Notes under the pieces: generated by a model
Databases searched by the model: none
What the model was told of the DNA's origin: nothing
What the model saw: only the letters and a program-made list of their open reading frames with translations
Source of the DNA: Aphidius gifuensis
Taxonomy: Eukaryota > Arthropoda > Insecta > Hymenoptera > Braconidae
Length of the DNA stretch: 64,000 nt
NCBI RefSeq assembly: GCF_014905175.1
Contig: NC_057789.1
Span: 2,728,001 to 2,792,000, forward strand
Direction of reading: 5' to 3'
Part shown: in pieces, positions 33,471-47,129 of the stretch
Numbering within the stretch: the first letter of the stretch is position 1
Layout: each line of letters begins with the position of its first letter
Position numbers and translations under genes: made by a program

Positions 33471-36400
33471 AATTATGTAAATTAAATTCAAATAAAATTA
33501 TATAATATAGAAAAATTATTATTTTTATAATTTTTTTTTCTAATTATTAAATATATCATGATAGTAATTTGATGATTTATTTAGAAAAAAATTACTTTAA
33601 AATGATTTGAGTTTATAATTTTGTTAATAAACGAAAATTTGATATTAATTTAAGATTTGAGTAGAAAAAAAATTTATAAAACACTTGAAAATATTTTTAA
33701 ATAACTGAGGATTAATAGTAGTAAATAATTTCATTTCGAAATTTCATTTTTATCAAAATTCTCTTGAGGAAACGAATCGTTAGATATTTCTAAAATTTGT
33801 CAGGCAACTAGAGACATGCTCCAGCTATTCTCCAAAAAATTCTCAACCTGGGCCAAGCATTATTTATTGCAAAAAAATATTAATCACATTTTCAAGATGA
33901 TTTTTTGTTAAATAAAAATTTAAGGATTGACTGTAAAAAAATGAAAAAAAAACTACTTAAAATATTTTTAAATATCTTTACTGATGATTTGGTGGTAACA
34001 ACAGATAAATACTACATATTGTACATTCAAGAGGCGATGATAGTCGTATCTTAATAAATACTTTACTAGCATTTTGCAAAGAATCATTATATAAATTAAC
34101 AAAATATGACAAGACACAAAATCATTTAATTCATGATTAATATATCATATTTTTTCGTTAAATTTAAAAGCGTAATTTTCGTTTATTAATGGGATGATAC
34201 TCAGTACTTTTATTAACTCAATATATAAACAAAGTCAATGTGTGCGTTTAATGATGTGTTATATATTTGAAAAAAAAAAAATTAATTGTTAAATCAGTTG
34301 ACAGCTGAAAACAATTAAACCATTCATTAAATTCTTTTACAAATATTTTCAAGCTAATTATTTCTAATCCACTTATGTCTTTTTTTTTCTCAAATAACTG
34401 TCGTCCAAATGAGTTACTCAATAATGATTATTTTCTTTTTCCAATTCAAGCGAGGCACACATATATTATTTTTTTTGTATACTGTTTTTTTTTTTCTTAT
34501 TATGTGAATAACATAATTGGCAATTTATATGTAAAAGCAACATATATAAATATTTTTAAATTAATTTTTCTTTTTCATTTAAATTCATCATTCTTATTTT
34601 CATTTTTTTAAATTCATTTATTCATATTTATTTAATTTAAATTCATTTGATAATGACATTATTCAATAAACATTCAAAAATTCATCAGTGACACATGTGT
34701 TATTTATTTTAATTGTTATAAATATATTAGCTTGGCTAGTTAAATTGAATTCGTTGGTAATTAGCATTTAATAAATAATTTAAAAATGCAATTATGTTTT
34801 TTTTTTTTCATTTATATTCATGTGTTGATTAAAAAATTAAATAAAAAGGTGAAATTTAAATATTTGGTTGTCCTAAAAATTTATTTATTCATGGGATTAA
34901 TGGATAAATTAATGGCTTAGTATAATAATTTTTACAACGAGGTAGGACAATAAGAATATATCCTTGAAAAAGCCAATGTAAAAAATTTGGGTAGTTTATT
35001 TCAATTCACTGTTGCTCATTAAATTTCATTTATTTTTTATTATTATTATTTTATTTATTACAGTAAATACCACATTGTTTTTGATAGAAAAAAAAACATT
35101 TAATACTGACACTGAAAAAATTAATATAAAAACAAAAAAACAATTGATAAAAACTACCCTCAATTTACATTGAGCTTTATGATTTTAAACGGTAAGCTAT
35201 GGACTAGAATGTTTTATTTATTGGTGTTTCAGTTTATTCTGAAAAACAAATGATAATAATACTTGATTCCTTCATCTTCATCTTTTTTTTTTTTGTTTTT
35301 TCATTTTTTTTTTTTTTTTTTTGTTTATTAGTAATAATAAATTATTACTTTTTTGCCTAGTGTTATATAACTTAATTTATTAATTACGTACTTGTTGCTG
35401 CTGTCGATTGATATAATTTTATTATTTTTTACTACGATGTATATTTAACAACGTGCTAAATACGTTGTCTTATCTAAAAGTATAGGTACTTAGAAATATA
35501 GTCCATTGAAGCCTTAAGGATTTTCGTAAACTCTGCAAGAGTTATTTTTTAGACAATTTAAAAATTCGATCGCAACGTTCGATCATTCGTTAGATTTTTT
35601 TTTTTTTTTTTTGCCACTTGGCTTCAGCCTTATTTATTAATTTTATATTTTTATCGTAGATATATATATATTTATTTATTCATTTGTATATTTATTTGTA
35701 TTTTTTTTTATCTCTCAAACATTCATAACATAGCCAAGCTCTTTTTTTTTTATTTTTTCATATGGAGATTTTTTAAATTACTTTATACTTAAGTCGATAT
35801 TGGTGGAACATTAAATATAGATTTTTTCGGGAACAAGGAAGCGGCAGTTCAATGCGCAAATTTGTTTCAAAAAAAAAAAAAATTGATTATGATTTTTTTA
35901 TTCATATGCGCATTGAAAATTAATTTTCATCTTTTTTTATAGAATATTCTCGTGGCCCTGTCGTTAAACGTTGACGTAAAAAAATTAATTTGATATAAAT
36001 AAAAATAATAAATAATAGTTAGATAAATTTAGTTTAATCGATTGATTAAATTATAAAAAATAAAAAACGATCGACGTCAAGTATTAAATATTCTTGATGA
36101 CAAAAATTTACAAATTACCTAAATTACATAGGTTTTATTAATTTCTTGTACTGTCGTGTAATTATTATTTACAAAATCTTAAAAATTATAATTTACAAAT
36201 ATTCATTAACCACTGGTTAATATAATAAATATCATTGTGATGAACATAATTTGATGTTTAAACATCAATAAAAAATAAATAATTTATTTTCCTTTTATTT
36301 ATTTTTTCATGAATTTAAATTTCTTATTTTTATTTTCTCCACGTATTAAACGATCGACCAAATGTTGAGGAAGATTTATGGAAGATGATTATTTATAATT

Positions 36401-37756
36401 GTAAAAAGAAAAAAAAAATAAATGTGATATGATTTTAGGAACATGCAATGATTGACTAATCAGTCGAGCACTGAATTTTTTTTTTTTTTAAATAATTTAC
36501 TTGTCATGATGACATTGCTAATTAAAATTCAGTCGATGCCTACTTTTTGTAAAATAATTATACCAATATTAAAAAACGAAAAAACTAGTAAATTATTATT
36601 TTTTTTTTTTCTAATAAATATCTATGTACGACAAGCCACCGAGTTTATCTCTAACCCCAAACTGGTATCATCTTAATTTAATTTTTTTTTTAATTATTAT
36701 ATATCTCTTCTTCTGTTTGCCACTCTCAATTTCTACATTATGATAGAAGTAATATTTTTAGCTCAGCTTAGAAAAGATATACTATCCTTCAATCGAGAAT
36801 ATTATTTATTTTTTCATGCTTATTCATGACCAACAGTCATTTTAAAATAATACTTATGAAAATTTGTGACGGCTTCGTAATTTCATTGTGCTATTGTCTT
36901 GATTATTGATATTTTTTTTTCATTTATTTTCCACAGAACATTCGAAACTTTAACAAGTTTTCATATTTAATTTGACAAAACAAGTCAAGCTTATTGCTAA
37001 AACTTTATAAAATAAAATAAATAAAAAAAAAAGTTTCACTAATTATGTATAGCTTTAATTAATATTTATTTTTTAAACTTTTATTTCCTCACATTAAAAA
37101 AAACAAATAATATAAAAAAATAAATAAATGAATAATAAATAACCAACATTAATAAAAAATAATAATTTAAAATATTCACTCGTTATATTGGAATTCAAAT
37201 GACTTGGAACTATCGATATTATACACAACAATTTTTTCATCTATTTGACTATAATATTTTTCTCATCGTTTATCGATCAAAGCTACCATTTTTTTTTTTT
37301 TTCATTAATCATAATAATAATTATTTATTTATCAAACTCTCTTACAATTGACAATTATTATTATAAATATATTTATATATATTTTCATCACAAAAAAATA
37401 AAAAATAAAAATTATTTAATCACGGTACCAGTAAAGGGTTAAAGTTATTAAATTTTAATAATATTACGTGCTCCTAAAAAGCTGACTAGAATATATATAA
37501 TTTTATTATCATTAATGATTTTAAAAAATAATAAATAAACAAATATAATTTATCTCAAAGATGTGTTAAAAATTGTAAAAATTATTGATTAATTATTGGC
37601 GCATAACATAGATATAATAAGACGTGATTAAATTTGTTTTTGTTTTAAGGAAGCACTCCTGACATTGAATGAACAATATGATTATTAAATAATTTTATTT
37701 AATTATTATCAAATTGGCTGTTCTGAATTAATAAGGTCATAGAGTGAAGCGAGTAC
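33471..37756. other. AT-rich intergenic region between mRpL16 and TMEM132 3' end
   Basis: Over 4 kb without a supportable gene. It includes polyadenylation candidates for both convergent genes, an 11 bp perfect inverted repeat (35848-35858 with 35907-35917, TTCAATGCGCA), and many poly-T stretches. Short open frames (near 34375, 36452, 37245) are T/F-rich and look fortuitous. Confidence 0.6.
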
Positions 37757-40700
37757 CTAGGCATTTGATTCTTTGAGATTATCAAAATATTGCATAATTT
37801 GATTGTAATCCATACCGAGATTTAAATCATCAATAGCAACAGTGCTATCTATTTTTATTTCATTATTATCAGTGTCATTATTAATATCAGTATCTTGTAT
37901 TGATGATGCTGTTGAATTTGTTGATGTAAACATTGGATTGTCATGTATTTTTGTATTATCTTTTTCATTGTTTGGTATTTCATTTAAATTTTTCATTTCA
38001 ATACAATCATTATCTATATTATTTAATTTTAATATATCATCATTTTTAATATTTTTATTTTTACTTTGATGATTATGATTATGATGATGGTGATGATGAT
38101 GATGATGTTTAACATGTCTATGATGACTACCACTTGATTTGTGGGAATTTTTCTTTGGTGTTTCTGGAAGACGTGCTGTTACTCCTGTATTTCTGTGTGG
38201 TGGTACTGGTGGTTTATAATCATCATTATTTATTTTTTGTGTTTGTACTGTTGTTGATGTACTTGCAACTATTCCATGAGGAGGTAATGGTGGTGGTGAT
38301 AAATTTTTAACATCACTATTTCTAAAATTAATATAATTCATTTAATATAAATTAATTTTTTTTTTTTTTAAATATTACTTACCCATTTTGTTGTGATGTT
38401 GTTATTTCATTTATTTTTAATTGTTTATTATCATTTAAATTACGTGATGCACGATCACGTTTACAATAAGTTGTTGTATCAATTGGAGTTGATGTTGATT
38501 TACTTGTACTTGCTGGTAATTCTATATGATTTGGATTATCAAAACTTGTTCCAAGCTCAGATGTACCATCATCATCAGGTTCACAAGCTAATGGATTATT
38601 CGTTACGCGTACCTATGCATATAAAGTTTTTATACATAATTATATATAAAGTTTTAGTTTGTGTGGTTTATAAAATACAAGAGTATCTCTGCATGAGAAA
38701 ATTGGAATTATGCCAAATGCACATTCAACAGCCGAGGGAGATGAATATTCAAAAATAAACAAATAAAACAAATATGAGATAAATATTATTGAAATTTCTC
38801 GTTTAAAATAATTGATTATTTATATTTGTTTATTTTATTTGAAAAAAAAAATAGTAGATTGATAAATAATTTGAATAAAATTTTACCTGTTGAGGAGTAC
38901 AAGCAGCACGTTCAAGTGTTGCTCTACCTAGCCATACCCAATCATGAGCATTAGTTGTAGATTCACGTGGTCTTCTATTAGCACCAATTTGTCCAGCTGC
39001 TGTTGCTCTTGCTCTAATACTTGCACCAATAACTGGTAAATTTATCATTGGTGTATCTGATTGTTGTGGTTTAAATTTACTTGCATATACCACACATGAT
39101 ATTACAAATACAACAATTGCAAAACAAAATGCTGCTAATAGTACATACATTCCAGCTTCTAATGATGTCATGTGATTTTTATTATGATGACGAATTCCAA
39201 CTCCACCTACACCACCTGAATATAAATTAATAAAATTAAAATATAAAAATAAAAAAAACTTGACTTGTTTTTTATATTAATTATATTATTTTTTTTACCA
39301 ATGAGAATATCATGTAAATCAGGTGCAACATCACGTCCAAATTTACGTTCACGATGATGATGTGATGAACCTTGTATAGCACCACTACCACCACTACCTC
39401 CACCACCATCATTTTGTACAAATTCAGGACGATGTGGTGAATCACCAGTGACAAATTCAACCTCAACATTTGCTGTTGCTGTGGCTAAACTCATTGATCC
39501 ATTTATTCGTGATGGTAATTTTGATCTTTTTGTAATTGTTTGTCTACATATATCAGTTAATTGTAGAGTGACACGCAGCAGGTCACCATGTCCTTCACTG
39601 ACAGCAATTACACGAGGATGATGAGATGCCACCATTGGAGCAAATGCAACCACATCAGGATTTAAACTCTCAACCATCAAGTGATAATCTGACACAGCTA
39701 TTTCTCGTAATGGTGTACGTGTACCGTCATTAAATTCTACATCAATGTCCAATAAACCTTCCTGAAATTTAATTAATATTTAATAGTAATTTACCTCTCA
39801 TTATCAATAAATTTCATGTAGAAAATATTTTTTTTTCTATAGTTTATTTTAATTTAAAAAAAAATATAAATAATAATATTTTATAATGAAAATAAATGTT
39901 TTTTTTTAAAGATATTTATATACATGTTTTAAAAATATTAAATTTAAATTTATTGTTTGAAAATTTGGTTATATATTAAAGTTAAAATTTCCAAGTTTTT
40001 TATTTGTATATACTGTACAGTGCTTAGAGACAATGTCAAAAAAATATAAAAAAATAAATGTACTTGGTCTACATGAGATCATTTACAAATTTTTTATTTT
40101 TCTCATAGTATTTTTGTTTTTCGAAATAAAGAAAACCACTGGGTAAAAATTTTTCTTTCAAATAAAATGTTTATTTACAAAAATATAGAGCAAAAAAAAA
40201 AATACTTTGACCATTTGTTAAAACTTGAAAATACTTTTTTCTATTAAAAAAAAAAAATATATTATTTCTCTTGTGTTTTTGATGAATAGTAAAAGAATAT
40301 TTGATTCATCGAAAAACAAGGTTAATCTTGTTTTAAAAGTTTTATTTTATTTTTTTTCACGGGCTTTTATAAATCTCGACAATTGATACAATGAAAGTGT
40401 TCTTCTGTAAAATACGCTGCATACAAAATCACAAAATAAAAAGATAAAAAACAAGGAGTAAAAAGAAAGCTAAAAAAAAAAAAAAAGAATAAATATTTAT
40501 TTAGCTAACCTGGTACTGTGCAGTGAGTCTTCGTGTGACTGATGTTTCAGCAACATATCCATTCTCAATAGCTGAATCTGGACTGATTGTTAATTGTAAA
40601 CCAGATACAACTTTAACTGATAATTTTGATATTGCAACACGATCATTACTAACACGTATTTCTTTAGCACCAATAACACGTCCAGTTATTGGTGATAATA

Positions 40701-43700
40701 CTTGTATTTCAGCACGACCAACACCACGACCTTGTACAATACGATCTTGTAATAATATTGCTATTCTTGGATCAGACACACGAAGTAATCCAATGACAAA
40801 ATCAGTAACACGTAACCATGTTCGACGATTAACAAAATATGTTTCTCTTCCTGAATCATGTCCAGTTGCTAAAAATCTAGCATAAACTTCAATTGGACTT
40901 TGTTGAAAACGTAATCTACACAATGATTGCATTGGACTACGATCAAGTGTATTAACAGAGTCCCATTTATCATCATCAGTTTGAAATTTTTCTGTATCAT
41001 CATCTTCATTATTGTCATCATCTTCATCATCATCACCACCACCACCATCATCATTATCATTGTTATTACTGTTATTATTATCACTTTCAAGATCAATATC
41101 TTCTTCATCTTCATCTTTACCTTGTATATTTCTTTTTCGAATAATAATATTGTCATCATCATTATATTTATTATTTGTTTTATTTAAACTACGTTTATTT
41201 TTTTGTAATGTATGATTTTCTGGTACTTTCCAACTTTTAATTTGACTCAATCTTGAATCATCAACTGTAACTTCTAATGGAAATTCTGGCATCCATACAG
41301 TAAAACTTGCAAGTCCAGTATATGTACCGTATTTAACAAGTACTGATGCATTACTTGAACCTCGTATTTCAGAACCATCAACGTAAACACTACTGCATGA
41401 TGAAGATACCTATTTAATTTATAAAATATACATTTGTTTATTTAATTAGTGTGTGTGTATAATGTATCTTTTTATATATTTTTTTTAACTTACTTTTAAG
41501 ACACTTTCATCCTCTGAGTGACAAGATGACTGAAGTGTTACATCTGCTACTGTGCCTGCTTGACTTACTATAAAAACTTTCATCGCTTGGGATACTTGTC
41601 TACCTGTCAGTACAGCAGTATTCATAACTTCCCAGTTCTGTAATACAAAATAAAAATTGCTACAGTCAAATTGTACAACGTAATAAATGTTAAAAAAATT
41701 TTTTTTCTCCTTTTTTTTTTTTTTCTACAAACTATAATAAAACTGTGTGTCTAAATGATAAATAGTATTTTTTTTTTTTCTTTAGTTTTTTTAACTTGAT
41801 GTAAATTTGTCATATTTCAGTATGATAATGCTTAAAATTTTCAAGAACAAAGAAATAAAAGTCATTTATCATCATGAAAAAAAAAAAGAAAGGAAAAAAA
41901 TTTCTATTACAATTAAATAATGTTGATAGAAATAAATGATAAAAAAAATGAATATATAATTTGAATTAATTTAAAAAATATTTAAATTAATGAAAATTAT
42001 TTTGTTGATATTGAACTTATGATCAATTTATATTCGACAAAACTAATAACTCAAATGAATAAATTTCTGGTATTTTAATTAAAAAGTACTTGATGAAAAT
42101 GAGGTGAAAAAATATCAAGTATTCATTGTAATTATAAATTTGAGCAGAAAATGTCAAAGCCAGATGAAAAATAAAATATTGATTGAAAAAATTTCAACTT
42201 TAAATTATTTTCAACTTGATATTTCCAATACAAACAAGCTAATGAACAAATTAATAATAAAAATTTTTGATTTATGAAATCAAAGATTTAAATAAATCAA
42301 AATGAATATTCTTCAATTTGAAAAACCAAGTGCAAACACCTTTGAGGGATAAAATATTGAGATCAAGATGAAATTCTAAAGTAATAAAAAATAAAAAAGA
42401 ATTGTTTAAGTTGTACTTGAACAACTCAGCACATAAGTCCTGAACAAATCCACCAAGATTTACTTACAATTTGTATATAACCAAAGATGAAAAGGTTATA
42501 TCAAATATTCACTCTGCATACATCCTCAAAATCTCATGTTATTTACAAATATAAACATCATAATTATTCACTATATTTATAATTATCCAAGAACCAAGAT
42601 GATGGAAATGAAAAAAAATTAAAAAAATAAAAAACTTGAACTACATATATTACACTTGATATATTGCCAACAAAATAATATTTTTTTCATTCCTTTAAAA
42701 GCATATAATAACTGTGTGTTTTGTGATATAAAAAGTATAAATTTTTTTTTTTTTAAATATAACCAGAATCAAGTAATTATACAGTTGTATTCTTGAGTAA
42801 ACATTCTAATAGAAACTGGTAGATGAATTACACAAAAGAAGATGTCTACCGTTAAAACTCCTTGACAAAAACCCACTTTTATTTATTTTTTTTTAAAAAT
42901 AACAAAGAATAGTTGTAGGTAAATACTTCCGGACCAGATGGCAAAATTCAATAACACTAATGAACAGCTTATTCACTCGTTAAATCATCAAGTGGAAAAG
43001 CTCAAATATTTTTTTTTTTTTTACTTTTAAATTACTTTTTTAAATTTTAATTATATTTTGTATTGTTTTATTTTTTTATAATAGTTTTTTTAATTCAAGT
43101 TGCATGAACAATCTAATTAAAAATTCATCAGAAAAAAAAAAAAAAGGCATTGTGCTATTGAAAATGTCACAGATGTACAATTCAATCAATCGGAAAAGCC
43201 ATACAGTAAAACTCGACCATTTTATTCAACATTTTTTTTTTTTTATATTTATTTCTTCTTTGTTCATCTGGTTTTTTTAAAAAGTATTTCCGTTTTTTAT
43301 TATTTCTTTATTCTCATTGCAACCACACATATCCGTGGACATTATTATCGCATGAATAAAATCACGCTGATTTGAAATTCGTCGTTGGGTAAAATGTAAT
43401 ATACCTAAATTGAAACCATTTGAATAAATGGCGCCAGGATTATTTTCACTACAATTGAGTTCAATTTTTATGTCTGCAAATATATAAATTTTATTTTTTT
43501 TCATCTTATGTTTTATTTTAAAGTCGAGTTGTTTTTTTTTTTCCTTTTTTTTTTTTTCATTCTTTTTATTCGACTGAGTCATTATTTAAATTGAGAAAAT
43601 AGATATTAATATTTAGTTGTTGTTTAAAGTTTACACAAAATTATCAACTGTTTAATTCATGATGATTATGAAAGCCATTAACTATTTTGTATCGACAAAT

Positions 43701-46700
43701 AAATTGACCAAATGTGCCTGAAACTTGATCAATATTATATGATAATTATTATGATTAAATCTGTTTGTTATTTGAATTGTGAAATTTTGGAATTATGTTG
43801 TATAAAACAATGTTACTGTCAATATTAACGACATAATATTCTATAATATTCTGACTGAATTTTTATTCAATTATATTTATTTTGATTGACATATTTCGGA
43901 TTGATATTTAATAAACAATTGTCAATAAATTATATTTTAATAATAAAAACATAATTTACAAAAAAAAATCAATATTGTATTACTAACGATTCTCCAATAC
44001 TTTTAACCATTATATATACTTTTTTTTCTATTTATTTTCCAATGAAAAACAATTGTTATTATACCAGAGAAACATAAAAATTGAACTTTAAAATATGGAT
44101 ATTATTTTGCTTGTAAAACTCGGCTAGAACACGCACACACAGTACCATAAAAATTACAAAAAAAAAAAAAAAAATATATAAAACTGACAATAAAAAAAAC
44201 ATCAGTAATATGTAAATTCATGATTTCTTTACTTCAGGTGTTTTTATCTGTAAAACGAATGGTTCAATTTTAAAGCGGTTAAAATAAAAAAAAAATAAAA
44301 ATAATCTCACATAAAAAACTACGTATAAATTACAGACAGATTGGAAATTAATCAGTTGTCTTATCATCACATAGATTAAATAAAAATAAATAAAAGTGTA
44401 ATTTAATTAAATAGATAAATAATCGATATAATCATTTGTAAAAAAAAAACAAAAATTTACCTTTGAAATTGGTAAAACAGATTGTATATCATCTTTTTGA
44501 ATTTCAAGACGTGCTTGAATTTTTCGCCTGTCAGCATGATGATGATGATGGTGATGATGATGTCCTTGTTGTTGTTTTTGTTGCTGTTGTTGTTGTTGTT
44601 GCTGTTGGCGTTGTATTTGTTCTGGTAATTGGTCAGTTCTTGTTTGCATAGCCATGTCCTCTTCATCGCCCTCATGAGTATATCTAACACTCCACATTAT
44701 TCTACCACCATCCCAGCTGTTACTACCAGCTCCATCCTCACTTGCCTCCAACAACATTGTCATTAATTCCTCTGCCGTTCTATTGCAAAAAAATAAAATT
44801 ATCATTATTTATTTATTTTATTTAAAACACAAGTGTGCATGAAAATATAACTTACGTATTTGAACGTTGAGTATTTTCACGTCTTCTAACTGTAAATGTT
44901 GCTGCTGTATTTTTTCCATTAATCTCAGTGGCAAGACTCCAATTTGGATTGCTTGAAGTTGCATCAAGAATTCTAACGCCTGATTTAACTCTTGCTCTAA
45001 AAAATTATATTGTAAGCATATTATTATTAATACAATTTTAAGTTGAAAAATATACATGTTTATAATTTTAAAATAAATCTGTGTGTGTTTTTTATATTTA
45101 TAATTTTATTGACCCTCTTTTTTTTTTTTTTTTTTTTTGAATATCTGGCGTTGATTGTTAAATGTAAAACATGAGTTGTAAATTTAGTTTAACACTCAAC
45201 ACCAGAGCTTTAATATTTTTATCGTCACGAAAATATAAAAAATAAAAAAAAAAAGTAGTTTATGTAATAATAATAATAAAAAAAACATACATAAATTGAT
45301 CGATATACGATTGGCAAATGAAAGCTTTAATTTCCTGAAAATAATTATTTGTATTTTGTTATTTATATAGCTAAAATACAGAAGGTTTCAAATCAATCGT
45401 TCGAATAAATAATTCAATCATATCGCGAGATCAATACAACTGGGAGTGTTTGATACCCTCAATAATCCAACAGCCTTTTTTTTTTATTTCTATTTTGTCA
45501 CGATGTATTTTGTCATGACCTCAAATTAATATCAAGATTGAAAAATAAAAAAAAAAAACAAAATATAATAATAAATAATAAACTTAATCAAAAGGTCAGA
45601 CAATAAAAATTGAAATATATATATTAAAAATAAAAAAAAAAATAACCTGAGAACAACAGCAACGACAGGTGGAACAGATGTTGTATCTTTTTCATCATCA
45701 AATGTTGTTTCAACAGATGTGCCAATTTGAAAACCTTGAGGATGAAGAAAAACAGGTACATGAAGTCTTGATCTTGGATAAAGTGGTCCATGTGGAACAA
45801 GTAATAATAATGAATCATCAGCTTTTAATTCTTTATATTCAGTTTTATTTGGTGTTAATGGTACTCTACCAAGTGGTGTTACTGGTTGTATTTGTACTCT
45901 TGGTCTACATCCACCACCACCAGATGAATTATCAATTTGTGATTTAATTCTTGTACCACTAAATCCATCATTATTACTATTAATATTATCATCAGATATA
46001 ATAATTGTTCTTGGTTCAAGTACAGAATATGATACTTGTACATATTTTAATGGTGTTTTTATAAATTTAATTTTACCATTAATATCAGGTGGTGGAAATG
46101 GTGGCCACCAATCAGCTGGTATTGTTATTTGTGCAAGACAAACACCATCTTCACCATCTGGACTACATGCTGCTGATAATGATAATTTACCTTGTAATGT
46201 TGCATGTAATAATACACATATACGTTGATGACGTGCTAATAATATTTGTCTACGTGTACCAGCTTCACTACCAGCATGAAATAATACACGTAATACTGGT
46301 GAATCACGTGATATTGATTTACCAACAAGATGTGCTGACATATCAAGATGACGTGTACCTAATTCTTGTGCATCAATTAATGCTGCATTTGATGTTGATG
46401 TTATATTTTTTTTAATTTCTAAACCTGGTAATGCATCAAGTGGATCTGGTACAATATAACGTGCTGGTACTGTTTGTTTTGTACTAAATGGACCATATGT
46501 TGCACGTACAGATGCTGGTTCACTCGTTTGAAATACAGTAAATTTATCAATTGATAATACTGAATTTGATGAATTTTGTGATTGTATATTTAATGGTAAT
46601 GCACTTGTTAATCCTTGATCAGAACGACTTGAATAATACTGTCTTGGTAAATGTTTCAGGAAAAAACCACCATCTTTATTTTCAAAATGTACTTCAACCG

Positions 46701-46712
46701 ATGACGTCACGT
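37757..46712 (-). CDS. TMEM132: TMEM132-family transmembrane protein (5' exon missing)
   Basis: Nine exons, 46712-45647, 44996-44856, 44779-44461, 41637-41494, 41409-40510, 39761-39299, 39215-38887, 38612-38383 and 38321-37757, join in phase into about 1384 residues. The first listed exon begins after an acceptor with two bases of a split codon, so a signal-peptide exon lies further upstream. It opens SSVEVHFENKDGGFFLKHLP, a TMEM132 N-terminal hallmark. The large extracellular part follows with the family's Ig-like (BIG2) region (SVYVDGSEIRGSSNASVLVK, then EFPLEVTVDDSRLSQIKSWKVP). A membrane span (AGMYVLLAAFCFAIVVFVISCVVYA coded near 39080-39160) precedes a cytoplasmic tail with NAHDWVWLGR and proline motifs (SPPPLPPHG, KPPVPPHRN). 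The family is linked to cell adhesion and actin control in neurons. Insect-specific low-complexity inserts: Gln/His runs in exon 3, an Asp-rich run in exon 5, a His run in the tail. Confidence 0.88.
41638..44460. other. Large TMEM132 intron
   Basis: 2.8 kb, AT-rich. One exon-like open segment on the minus strand at 43277-43480 follows a TTTGCAG acceptor and encodes IKIELNCSENNPGAIYSNG onward, but it would hit a stop in the TMEM132 phase. No other gene is recognised. Confidence 0.4.
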
Positions 46713-47129
46713 CTATTTATAAACAAATAAATGTTATTTATTAATGAAATATTATAGATAAAGAATAATTAAATTTATCAGCTTTTATCAATGGAATCTG
46801 TGATGATTTTTTAATTTAAAATATATCAATAATTGATAAATAATATCTATATTATTATCGTGAGAAATAAATCAATATTTATTATTTATTTACTTATTTT
46901 AATATGTTTTATTTGGCATTTAATGTTACAATTAATTTTGAAAATTGAATATATGTATTTGAGAAATTTTAGAGGGTTAATTTCCGGCTAATTAAGTAGC
47001 CAGGGCGTAGATCCATTAGTTGAAGTATTCATCAACGAATGAACATTGAAGTTCACACACAGAAAAGTTAACAGTGAAGGAAATGGAAGAGCACTTTGTC
47101 GATGCTTGATTCCGGGTCGACGATCATCA
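46713..47129. other. Interval between TMEM132 exon and PLA2 stop
   Basis: Contains the PLA2 3' UTR (GC-richer part 46985-47129) and the 3' end of the TMEM132 intron. No in-frame signal-peptide exon for TMEM132 was found here. Confidence 0.5.

Noticed and set aside
34375..37442. Phe/Tyr-rich small frames in the mRpL16-TMEM132 interval
   Set aside because: Translations of poly-T stretches; no domain or splice support.
40869..41215. Ser- or Ile-rich plus-strand frames over the TMEM132 Asp-rich run
   Set aside because: Reverse reading of GAT/GAC repeats; no start context or domain.
45624..46415. Several long plus- and minus-strand frames opposite TMEM132 exon 1
   Set aside because: Antisense or alternate-frame shadows of the coding exon, rich in His/Tyr/Leu from reverse-read codons.
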